From NCBI RefSeq assembly GCF_000235505.1, contig NZ_JH379027.1, positions 816,004 to 880,003 of the forward strand: DNA of 64,000 bases, given 5' to 3'. Positions 26,839-34,101 of the stretch are shown in pieces. Position numbers and translations under genes: made by a program. Positions within the stretch are counted from its first letter, which is position 1, and each line of letters opens with the position of its first letter. A model generated the notes under the pieces. That model ran no database searches, was not told the origin of the DNA, and was given only the letters and a program-made list of their open reading frames with translations. This DNA comes from Hungatella hathewayi WAL-18680 (GTDB taxonomy: Bacteria; Bacillota; Clostridia; Lachnospirales; Lachnospiraceae).

Positions 26839-28554
26839 TTGAGTAACTATGGCTTGAAGTCTCAAGTGAATGAATTGGAGTCACAATTGCGTGATATTGA
26901 ACGTGAAAATAGTCAGCTGCGTTCAGAGATTAATTCAACGATAAGTAGTGTAAATCAGGCAGAAAGGACTTTGTCAGATTACAATCAGCAAATCCGAAAT
27001 ACACTGGATTATGCAAGAGGGACGATTGATCATTCCATAAATCGGGCGTTAGATGCATATGAACTTCAGGGGCAGATTGACCAACTATATTCGCAGTATA
27101 AGTGTGTGGAATTGGCAAATAAAAAAATTCGTGCATTGAATAATAAAAAGTATTATGATTTTAATAATTATAGGACGGTTAGGAAAGTTGTTCAGGGCAT
27201 GATGGATAACCTTGATATTCATATGATAAGTGATGCCACGATTTATAAGTCAATCGAGAGACAACATTTATTAACGCCGGATTTTTGGCTGACAAGTGCT
27301 TTAATTAGCATTATGGCTTGGAAAAATGATGATAAAATGCTGGCTGATCGGGCGATACAGAGTGCATTTAAACTTGACAAGAAAAATAGCAGTATTTTTT
27401 ATATGATATTTAATCTGCGGATGGAGCGGGATGAGGCGGCTGTCAAATGGTTTTTAGAATATCAAAAGTGTAATTTAAAGGGAAGCGATGAGAATACATT
27501 TTTGATGATGTTTTCGCTAATTAGTAAGACGCTTACAGATAGGGTGGATCAGGAGACGGTTATCATGATTCGTGATTTTATTCATCGCCTTATTTTGGAC
27601 AGCGCAAAAAAGGAAGGATACAGTGAGGAGGATATTATTCAGTTTCTCCAGGATAAAATGCTGGCACTTATGAAAACAGAATCATATGAATTTCCTGTAT
27701 TGGCTCAATACTGTAAGGATTATGGAAATATGGCCAGGATGCTGAATCTGGCAGGAAATAATTATAATATTTTGGAATTCATTTTAAAAATTGTGAATGT
27801 GCCGGTAGCCGAGAAAAATACATATTTGAAAGAGTATTTGAATGAACTGTTAAATAAGCCTAATGCTGTTGAAATAGAAACATATAATGAAATAGAATAT
27901 AATGAACTGGTTATAAAACTTGGAGGAGATGTTGATACCGCTAAAGCAATGTTTGAGCAGGAACTCTCAAGACGGGAATCGGAACTAAATATTGTATCCA
28001 GTATGATTGGATGGATTTATGATTTTAGCAATGAAGATGTGAACGGGCAGATGCGCTTGAACATGTTTACTCTTGTCAGGACATTTCAGGAGAAAGCGGC
28101 CGAGGCATACTGGGAATCTTATAGAGCCATGGATCGAGAGTTTCATCCGGTTCAGATATTAGATTATGCGGTGAACATGAATTTTAAAGATGAGACGGGA
28201 GAAATTGTAAAAGTAGAGCAGTTCTATGAGGAGCAGAAGAATCAAGAACTGGCTGCCGTAAAAAACATGCCAGCTTATGTGGTCTTGGGGCTTGGTGTTG
28301 TATGTGGGGTTGCTGCATTTTTTGTTCATTTAATTTTGCTGGCTGGTTTGGGGATTGGTTTGTGTGCCGGTGTTGGTATACTGGTAGGTAATCGGTTTAA
28401 GAAGAAAAATATTGTTTTGAAAGTTCAGAAGCAGAAGGAAGTAGTGGCAGAGAGTGTTAGAAAACTCTTTGGTGAGTATGGTAGATTTAAAGAAGTTTAT
28501 GAGGAGTTTGATGGTGTGGCAGAGCGGATTGGAGAGGAATTCGCGAAGCTATAA
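26839..28554 (+). CDS. Coiled-coil, helical-repeat, C-terminal TM protein (paralogue 3 of 3)
   Basis: About 571 residues, third paralogue of the family. The N-terminal coiled coil includes VNELESQLRDIERENSQLRS. The shared block reads FWLTSALISIMAWKNDDKML and SIFYMIFNLRMERDEAAVKWF near residues 150-210. The C-terminal hydrophobic hairpin contains AYVVLGLGVVCGVAAFFVHLI and GLGIGLCAGVGILVG. I prefer the TTG at 26839, eight bases after AGGGGG; a GTG at 26830 that overlaps the previous stop is the alternative. It is the last gene of the operon and is followed by a strong terminator. Confidence 0.75.
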   Translation: MSNYGLKSQVNELESQLRDIERENSQLRSEINSTISSVNQAERTLSDYNQQIRNTLDYARGTIDHSINRALDAYELQGQIDQLYSQYKCVELANKKIRALNNKKYYDFNNYRTVRKVVQGMMDNLDIHMISDATIYKSIERQHLLTPDFWLTSALISIMAWKNDDKMLADRAIQSAFKLDKKNSSIFYMIFNLRMERDEAAVKWFLEYQKCNLKGSDENTFLMMFSLISKTLTDRVDQETVIMIRDFIHRLILDSAKKEGYSEEDIIQFLQDKMLALMKTESYEFPVLAQYCKDYGNMARMLNLAGNNYNILEFILKIVNVPVAEKNTYLKEYLNELLNKPNAVEIETYNEIEYNELVIKLGGDVDTAKAMFEQELSRRESELNIVSSMIGWIYDFSNEDVNGQMRLNMFTLVRTFQEKAAEAYWESYRAMDREFHPVQILDYAVNMNFKDETGEIVKVEQFYEEQKNQELAAVKNMPAYVVLGLGVVCGVAAFFVHLILLAGLGIGLCAGVGILVGNRFKKKNIVLKVQKQKEVVAESVRKLFGEYGRFKEVYEEFDGVAERIGEEFAKL

Positions 28555-28580
28555 TAAGTGTAGAAAAAGTAAAATTTAAT

Positions 28581-28627
28581 AACTCCCCCTAATTCCTCCT
28601 CATGAGTGAGCGGAATTAGGGGGAGTT
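28581..28627. terminator. Bidirectional terminator
   Basis: A perfect 16-bp inverted repeat (AACTCCCCCTAATTCC with GGAATTAGGGGGAGTT) with a 15-base loop lies between two convergent genes. A-rich sequence on the left and T-rich on the right allow it to end transcription from both sides. Confidence 0.85.
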
Positions 28628-28633
28628 GAAATA

Positions 28634-29197
28634 TTATTCATAATCATCATCATAGTAATCATCATCATAATATTCGTAATCATCTTCATCAGAAGAGTCA
28701 TTTGAAAGATCATATTTAATACCAGGTTGAAGTGTATGTGGATTTTCTCTTACTGGAGGAACATCAGCATCAACCAGATCTTTTAAATTTTGAAAATATT
28801 CGGGAGAACACCAGCATAGGCCATTGTGATATTTCATATTTCCATTGGCGATACCGTCTAAAGTACTATTCAGATTGGCACCACATTGTACCCAGCCTTC
28901 TGCGGGCGCACCTACTGGCAGCCCGGTGGTTTGACTAATCGGATTGGCACAACTGCCATCATCCCGAAAACTATACCAGCCATCAGAGAATTGGAGCCAG
29001 CCAGTTTTCATATAACCGGTATTATCAAAATAATACCAGTAGTTATTAATTTTAGTCATAATTGCTGCCGGATAGGTTCCATCGTCGTTTTGAAACCACC
29101 AGCCAGTAGCGTCCTGTTTCCATTCACCAGCAAATACGTTCATGCTCATAGATATAATCATGGCAGTAGTAGTAATAAATAAACCTAATTTTCTCAT
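28634..29197 (-). CDS. Secreted protein with choline-binding-type repeats and acidic Tyr/Asp tail
   Basis: A 187-residue exported protein starting at the ATG at 29195-29197 with a strong AAAGGAGG ribosome site. A signal peptide (MRKLGLFITTTAMIISMSMNVFAG) is followed by cell-wall-binding-like repeats near residues 25-70 (GWWFQNDDGTYP, NNYWYYFDNTGYMKTGW, DGWYSF). The middle region holds two Cys near CGANLN and CWCS. The end is a run of Asp, Glu and Tyr. The choline-binding fold suggests attachment to choline- or teichoic-acid-bearing cell wall. The gene converges with the preceding operon. Confidence 0.78.
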   Translation of the reverse strand: MRKLGLFITTTAMIISMSMNVFAGEWKQDATGWWFQNDDGTYPAAIMTKINNYWYYFDNTGYMKTGWLQFSDGWYSFRDDGSCANPISQTTGLPVGAPAEGWVQCGANLNSTLDGIANGNMKYHNGLCWCSPEYFQNLKDLVDADVPPVRENPHTLQPGIKYDLSNDSSDEDDYEYYDDDYYDDDYE

Positions 29198-29394
29198 ATA
29201 AATAAACCTCCTTTTTAATCTATATAATTTTTTATACTTATTCATTTATAAATTCCACGGAAACATTGTCTGAAGGTGCATAAAAATATTATGCGTTCGC
29301 CAATAGTTATTGGGAATGTTTAATCTAATATAATATAGTATAACACTTTTAAGTTCTAAAATAAATGAGTAAACACGAAATTGTTTCATTTCAG

Positions 29395-29449
29395 TGTCGA
29401 ATAATGTCGAACGATAGGGATTCGTTATTTACATTAAATATAGTATAAT
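29395..29449 (+). promoter_or_regulatory. Spo0A-box-like tandem site and promoter of defence unit A
   Basis: TGTCGAATAATGTCGAA at 29395-29411 is two perfect 7-bp 0A boxes (TGTCGAA) in direct repeat with a 10-bp period. A -10 TATAAT lies at 29444-29449, with weak -35 TTCGTT at 29421-29426 and a 17-base spacer. The first box begins 49 bp before the -10, the same distance as at two promoters further downstream. The rest of this 307-base gap is AT-rich; it contains a GCATAA/TTATGC inverted repeat at 29278-29294 and must also hold the promoter of the leftward secreted-protein gene. Confidence 0.7.
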
Positions 29450-29504
29450 TATGTTTATACCAATCGAGATAACACCTAAGTTAGGATAAGGAAGAGGAAT
29501 ATCA

Positions 29505-30359
29505 ATGAAACCAAAGATAATTATTAAAACAATCGTAGACTTATTTGCACCGGGCATGGCTGTTATAGGTACAATTTGGTCCGTTATGGAAATTCTAGAA
29601 AAGTATTATTCAGATACACCGTTTATAAACTTTTATCAAAATCATATCAGCTGTATGCTGATTCCGGGCATTCTTGCAGTGGTAATAAATGTTGTGTGTC
29701 TTTTAAACAATGAGCGGAAAGTATCATTTACAATCAAAGATGCAAAAATAACGATTGAGATTGGTGATATTCTGCGAAAGAGGGATGGAGTAATCGTTGT
29801 CGGTATTAATAACCAGTGGAATACGAATGGCGCACAGATTGGCAAATCGAGTATACATAAGGCATTACTGGACAAATATGGGCAGGATAGGCTTGATGCC
29901 GCTTTTGCTAAGGGCAAAACAGAAGCGGAACGGTTATTCTTTCAGGAAGAAATAGGCGGCAAAGAATATTTGTTTTTGCGAATGTCTGATCTGAACAATA
30001 ACAATGCGGCAAGCACAACAATTGATCAAATGCAGAAGGCCTTGGATGAACTGTTTTATCATCAGGATTATTTAAGCATGTATGAGGGGCGTATCTATTT
30101 CCCTGTATTGGGAACGGGAGAGGGAGGAATCTGCCTAAACAGAGTAGAGACGATTGAATTTATGGTTAAGCGTTTTTGGAAATTTCAAAAGCAAATTAAC
30201 AGGAACAGTATTGTAAAAATAAAAGAACTCCATATTGTAATTTATTGGAAGGATTTTAATAGGAAAGAGTGGAATCAAATCAAGCAGTGGGTAGATAAGA
30301 TAGGACAGTATTGTATGGAATGCCAGATGTTTCAATCTGGTGAGGAAGTAGAGTGTTAA
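29505..30359 (+). CDS. TM-macro protein, type II Thoeris ThsA-like effector
   Basis: A 284-residue protein with two N-terminal TM segments near residues 12-30 and 46-66, then a macro-type domain formerly called DUF6430 (ThsA macro). Landmarks include GVIVVGINNQWNT near residue 106, SIHKALLDKYGQDRLD, RMSDLNNNNAASTT and YFPVLGTGEGGICLN near residue 204. In type II Thoeris a protein of this build senses an ADP-ribose-derived signal made by a TIR protein and then attacks the membrane. The next two genes encode an AbiH and a macro-TIR protein, consistent with that role. A close paralogue lies at 38745. Confidence 0.8.
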   Translation: MKPKIIIKTIVDLFAPGMAVIGTIWSVMEILEKYYSDTPFINFYQNHISCMLIPGILAVVINVVCLLNNERKVSFTIKDAKITIEIGDILRKRDGVIVVGINNQWNTNGAQIGKSSIHKALLDKYGQDRLDAAFAKGKTEAERLFFQEEIGGKEYLFLRMSDLNNNNAASTTIDQMQKALDELFYHQDYLSMYEGRIYFPVLGTGEGGICLNRVETIEFMVKRFWKFQKQINRNSIVKIKELHIVIYWKDFNRKEWNQIKQWVDKIGQYCMECQMFQSGEEVEC

Positions 30360-30379
30360 TTTATAAAGGAGAAAAAAAT

Positions 30380-31312
30380 ATGAAAAGTTTATTTATTATC
30401 GGAAATGGGTTTGACCTGGACCATAAAATTGACAGCTCTTATGAGAACTTTAGGCGGTATTTAAAAAGAAGGTATCCAGATGCAAATGAAGATGAACTTA
30501 TCATGCCTGAAGTTACGATGGGCCATCATGGAGAAGAGATCTACAATGACGATGAGGTTGTCAGTTTTCTTTTGAGAATCATTTCGGAAGCGGAAGGGGA
30601 TGAATGGAAAGATGTGGAAAAATCCATAGGGTTGTTAGATTTCTCAGAATGCTTTGATTATTCTTTTTATGAGCTTGATGAAGATGGGGATATCGATTCG
30701 TGGAAACAGACTTATACAAATGAAGATATTGCGTCGAATCTTTTGCTGCCAGTCAGCAATATTACAAAATATTTTTCGGACTGGATTGACACAATTCAAA
30801 TCAACGCATCTGTATTGCCCAAAAAAGATTTTAAACGGCTGATAAATCCGGATGAAGATTTGTTTCTTACTTTTAATTATACGGACACATTAGAAAAAAT
30901 ATATAATACGAAAATGGTATGTCATATCCACGGAAAACAAGGGGGAGAAATATTGTTTGGCCATGGGAACGTGGAGGATTATTATGAGAAAAATATGGAT
31001 AGGTATATAGGTGCGGAAAATGTTTTGGATGAGATCCAGAATAATTTGAGGAAGGATACGGTGGGGGCATTGCAGCAGCACTTGAAATTTTTCAATAAGA
31101 TAAAAGGGGAGGTTGATAAAGTATTTACATATGGGTTCTCTTTTTCGGAAGTAGATAGGATATATATCAGAGAAATCTGCAAGAGACTGCCAGATAACGC
31201 AGTGTGGTATTTAAATGATTATGATGATAGTGATAAGAGAGAACAGTTTGCCTCTATCCTCAGAAGTTTCGGGTTTCTAGGAGAGATTGCTGATTATCAT
31301 ATCCAAAACTAA
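30380..31312 (+). CDS. AbiH family phage-defence protein
   Basis: A 310-residue protein of the AbiH abortive-infection family. The signature is at the N-terminus (LFIIGNGFDLDH, near residues 4-15, then SYENFRRYL). Later LTFNYTDTLEKIY near residue 163 and HIHG near residue 185 occupy the places that NFD and LHG take in SIR2-fold enzymes, to which AbiH proteins appear distantly related. I start at the ATG at 30380, after AAAGGAG; an earlier start overlaps the TM-macro gene. Location between TM-macro and macro-TIR genes implies a three-gene defence unit. Confidence 0.82.
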   Translation: MKSLFIIGNGFDLDHKIDSSYENFRRYLKRRYPDANEDELIMPEVTMGHHGEEIYNDDEVVSFLLRIISEAEGDEWKDVEKSIGLLDFSECFDYSFYELDEDGDIDSWKQTYTNEDIASNLLLPVSNITKYFSDWIDTIQINASVLPKKDFKRLINPDEDLFLTFNYTDTLEKIYNTKMVCHIHGKQGGEILFGHGNVEDYYEKNMDRYIGAENVLDEIQNNLRKDTVGALQQHLKFFNKIKGEVDKVFTYGFSFSEVDRIYIREICKRLPDNAVWYLNDYDDSDKREQFASILRSFGFLGEIADYHIQN

Positions 31313-31347
31313 ATTGAGAAGAGTTCACAGTCAATGGAGAAAACAAA

Positions 31348-32343
31348 ATGTATGAGTTGATTCACGGCAGTATATTCGATAAAAAATGCGATGTGATTAT
31401 CGTACCATGCAATCATCTGGGAGGAATCACCCGCAGTGTAAGCGATGAGTTAAATAAATTTAATATACAAAATATACCCACGGTGAAGGAACCAGGGAGT
31501 GTTGTGTTTGAAAATTGTGTTGGGGACTTTGCATTTGCAACGGTTATCGGATTTGCGGCGTCTGTAAATAGTTTTACGGGCATGGGAACTCCTGAGTATC
31601 TCCACAGTATTTGCAATGATATCAGGCGGTACTGTAAGGAAAATCTGTTTACTCTCGTCAATATTCCCCTGCTGGGGGCCGGAAACGGTGGGTTAGGCAG
31701 AGAAGAGTCGTTTCAAATAATTAAAAAGGAGTTCGAGGACGACAAGACCATCTCCGTAAGAATATTTGTGCCTGCCGACAATGTTTATCAGAAACTTTTA
31801 GAGAAAGCAGGAGGCCGGCAGGAGATAAAGAATCCGCGGGTGTTTGTCAGTTATGCGGGCAAGAATCCTGAGAATAAGAAGTGGGTAAGGGAACTGGTCT
31901 GTAAATTGAGGAAAAATGGCGTTGATGCGCGAGTGGATATGTTTCATTTAAAGCCGGGACAAAGTCTGCCTCAATGGATGACAAATGAGATCATCATGGC
32001 CGACAAGGTGCTGCTGATTTGCGACAGATTTTATGTGGAAAGAGCCAACAGGGGGAGAGGCGGCGTGGGGTGGGAATCCATGATTATACAGGGAGACATG
32101 ATGGCCGAGATGTATGATTCCCAGTCGGAGACATTGTCGAATAAATATATCTGTATTGTACACGAAAAGGATATGGCAGAAGGGATGCCGGTATATGCGA
32201 GAACCCGGCTGTCGATGCATTGGACAGATTGGGAGATTCCGGAGGAAGAATTCATGACGCTTTTGTACTGTTTGTTTGACTGTGAAACAGTGCCTGAATT
32301 ATGTGAGATACCGTTAGAAATCAGGAAATTGAAAAATAGTTGA
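31348..32343 (+). CDS. Macro domain fused to SEFIR/TIR domain (ThsB-like candidate)
   Basis: A 331-residue fusion. Residues 1-150 form a macro domain (GSIFDKKCDVIIVPCN at the start and IPLLGAGNGGLG near residue 106), which usually binds or processes ADP-ribose. From about residue 164 a SEFIR/TIR-type domain follows: RVFVSYAGKNPENKKWV, then LKPGQSLPQW, VLLICDRFYVERAN and GGVGWESMI, where Glu243 is a candidate NADase catalytic residue. It is expected to make or control an NAD-derived signal for the TM-macro protein of the same operon. The macro part could restrain or degrade the signal. ATG follows GGAGAAAAC. Confidence 0.82.
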   Translation: MYELIHGSIFDKKCDVIIVPCNHLGGITRSVSDELNKFNIQNIPTVKEPGSVVFENCVGDFAFATVIGFAASVNSFTGMGTPEYLHSICNDIRRYCKENLFTLVNIPLLGAGNGGLGREESFQIIKKEFEDDKTISVRIFVPADNVYQKLLEKAGGRQEIKNPRVFVSYAGKNPENKKWVRELVCKLRKNGVDARVDMFHLKPGQSLPQWMTNEIIMADKVLLICDRFYVERANRGRGGVGWESMIIQGDMMAEMYDSQSETLSNKYICIVHEKDMAEGMPVYARTRLSMHWTDWEIPEEEFMTLLYCLFDCETVPELCEIPLEIRKLKNS

Positions 32344-32359
32344 TGTTGATTGGTTCTTT

Positions 32360-32414
32360 TGTCGAATCCTGTCGATGGAAATCGATTGTTGGCGTATCTA
32401 TTTTTTGGTATATT
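32360..32414 (+). promoter_or_regulatory. Spo0A-box-like tandem site and promoter of unit B
   Basis: TGTCGAATCCTGTCGAT at 32360-32376 repeats the two-box pattern with a 10-bp period; the second box has one mismatch. A -10 candidate TATATT at 32409-32414 starts exactly 49 bp after the first box. A third partial box ATCGATT occurs at 32381-32387. TATAAT at 32414-32419 is an alternative -10. Confidence 0.65.
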
Positions 32415-32486
32415 ATAATTAAACTGTGATAAGAGTTGGATAAAGAGGTTTCTTAGCAGACATTCAAACCTCCAAGGAGAATCAGT

Positions 32487-33353
32487 ATGTCCAGACGCAG
32501 AACAATTACAATCAGTCCTGATATGTCAATTGAAGTCGCGGAAGATTATATTTTGAGGGAAATGCAGTCAATCCGGCTGGAGGATGCGGTTACGCTGGAT
32601 ATGAGCCGGATACGGACTGTGGATATTCAGAATATCCCGTTTTTAATTATTTTATCCTATCTGTCTTTTAAAAAGACCAATCAGTTTATCCGGCTGGTCA
32701 ATGTCACGAAGGAATTGCAGAATGATTTGCGCAGAATTGGGTTTTGGAATCTGAAATATGTCAGCCATCGTGAATATCTGGACCGGCTGGGGGACAAAGG
32801 GAGCGGCGGTGGAAGCACGGTTCTTCCGATTACCGTGGTGGAAAATGATGCTCAGCTAAGCGATTTGTTTATCCGGCTTAGGCAGGAGCAGGCGGGGGAT
32901 TTGACGCTGGAGCTTCGAGGAAAACTGGGCCGGATTTTGAATATGCTGGGCGAAAATTGTTTGGAGCATAGTGGCATGAAAAGGGAAGAATCTTTTTATG
33001 CGTTTATGGAGGAGAGCGAAGAGGAAGTAGTGATGATTGTTCTGGATATGGGGGAAGGATTTTACCACAGTCTGTCGAAAAAGTACAGAACCATTTCCAG
33101 TGACAAGGAGGCTGTTTCCAGGGTTCTGGAGGAAAATATCAGCTGCCGGGAGAATGGCGGCGGCAGTGGCTATTTTACGATAAAGCAGATTATCAATCAA
33201 TACGCCGGGAGAATCATGATACGTTCGGGCGATGCCATCGTCCATTACCGCGCGGGGGCCATCGAGCACACGGAGGAGACGGTGGAGAAGATGATGGGAT
33301 GCTGTGTGCTGGTGGAATTAAGGAAGGATGGCAAAAGGATGGAACTTTGGTAA
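32487..33353 (+). CDS. STAS-like domain fused to GHKL-type ATPase
   Basis: A 288-residue cytoplasmic protein. Residues 1-95 look like a STAS domain (VTLDMSRIRTVDIQNIPFLI and VTKELQNDLRRIGFWNLK). From about residue 130 a GHKL ATP-binding domain follows, with an N-box-like NMLGENCLEHSG near residue 154, a G1 box DMGEGF near residue 188 and a G2-like GGGSGYFTIKQII near residue 225. This combination recalls anti-sigma-factor kinases and their STAS partners, and the next gene encodes a separate STAS-like protein. The ATG has AAGGAGA upstream. Target and trigger are unknown. Confidence 0.72.
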   Translation: MSRRRTITISPDMSIEVAEDYILREMQSIRLEDAVTLDMSRIRTVDIQNIPFLIILSYLSFKKTNQFIRLVNVTKELQNDLRRIGFWNLKYVSHREYLDRLGDKGSGGGSTVLPITVVENDAQLSDLFIRLRQEQAGDLTLELRGKLGRILNMLGENCLEHSGMKREESFYAFMEESEEEVVMIVLDMGEGFYHSLSKKYRTISSDKEAVSRVLEENISCRENGGGSGYFTIKQIINQYAGRIMIRSGDAIVHYRAGAIEHTEETVEKMMGCCVLVELRKDGKRMELW

Positions 33354-33360
33354 AATGTGG

Positions 33361-33389
33361 TTGACAGTCCGTAACTATTTTTGTATACT
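33361..33389 (+). promoter_or_regulatory. Consensus sigma-A promoter
   Basis: TTGACA at 33361-33366, exactly 17 bases and TATACT at 33384-33389 form a near-perfect sigma-A promoter just after the STAS-GHKL gene. The DUF4325 gene can therefore be transcribed independently of the upstream Spo0A-box promoter. Confidence 0.8.
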
Positions 33390-33390
33390 G

Positions 33391-33426
33391 ATGATAGGAG
33401 TTAACGAAAAACATGTGAAAGCATGC
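33391..33426 (+). repeat. Duplicated leader with ATG-TGA mini-ORF (copy 1)
   Basis: AGGAGTTAACGAAAAAC precedes an immediate start-stop ATG-TGA and then AAAGCATG. A near-identical copy lies at 34035-34071, upstream of the second-next gene, also preceded by GGTTGACAG. An SD followed by ATG-TGA may load ribosomes without making a peptide and so tune translation downstream. The function is inference. Confidence 0.5.
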
Positions 33427-33452
33427 GCGCTCCTTTAGAAAGAGAGCAGATT

Positions 33453-33998
33453 ATGGAGATAAGAATTAATCTGTATGAGCAGACCGGGAAGCTGGATGTG
33501 CTGACTGGGCGGGAAAAAGCGGAAATGCTTGTCAGTGCTTACAGGAACCGCATGAATTATGTGAAAAGCGGGGACAAAATTGTTTGTGATTTTGAAAATA
33601 TAGTCACAGCGACGACATCATTTTTAAACCAGTTATTTTCAGATTTAAGGAAAATGACAGACGGGCCTCTGTTTGTGGAGCATATTGACAGTGCGGAGCT
33701 TCGGGAGGATTTGGAGGCGGCGCTTTTGTTCAGCAAGGCGGTCAAAGGAGATGTCTATTATCTGGTTTACCAGGATGGCCGGGACCTGGAGATTTTGGGT
33801 GAGGCGGACGCGGCCAGCGCTCATACGTTTGAACTGCTGAAGAAGCAAGAATTGTCGGCGCGGCAGCTGGCAGATATGGAAGATAAGAAGCTGACGGCGG
33901 CGAGTACGCAGTTGGCCCGCACCTATAAAGCTGGACTGGCTTTTCGCCGGGAGATTGTCAGCTGCGAAGGTAAGATGTACGTATATTATATTAAATAG
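33453..33998 (+). CDS. DUF4325 (STAS-like) protein
   Basis: A 181-residue cytoplasmic protein matching the STAS-like DUF4325 family: GREKAEMLVSAYRN near residue 14, GDKIVCDFENIVTATTSFLNQ near residues 35-56, then LRKMTDG. DUF4325 proteins often neighbour GHKL ATPases, as here, and may act as partner-switching subunits. I start at the ATG at 33453 (MEIRINLYEQ). An ATG at 33423 would add ten residues but is not well placed relative to any ribosome site. The gene has its own consensus promoter. Confidence 0.72.
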   Translation: MEIRINLYEQTGKLDVLTGREKAEMLVSAYRNRMNYVKSGDKIVCDFENIVTATTSFLNQLFSDLRKMTDGPLFVEHIDSAELREDLEAALLFSKAVKGDVYYLVYQDGRDLEILGEADAASAHTFELLKKQELSARQLADMEDKKLTAASTQLARTYKAGLAFRREIVSCEGKMYVYYIK

Positions 33999-34034
33999 TT
34001 GTGTGCTGTCGGTTGACAGCGCATAATTTTGGAA

Positions 34035-34071
34035 CAGGAGTTCACGAAAAAAATGTGAAAACATGGGCGAT
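34035..34071 (+). repeat. Duplicated leader with ATG-TGA mini-ORF (copy 2)
   Basis: AGGAGTTCACGAAAAAA precedes ATG-TGA and AAAACATG, differing from copy 1 at only a few positions. GGTTGACAG upstream at 34011-34019 is also shared, but about 12 bases of the spacer are missing, so the -10 box of copy 1 is not conserved here. It leads into the unknown gene that starts at 34102. Confidence 0.5.
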
Positions 34072-34101
34072 AAAGTACGCGGGTAACAGGAGGCAATCAT
34101 C

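Noticed and set aside
33073-33079. Further TGTCGAA box
   Set aside because: Single box inside a coding sequence without a tandem partner or a -10 at the right distance; isolated boxes in coding DNA are expected by chance.
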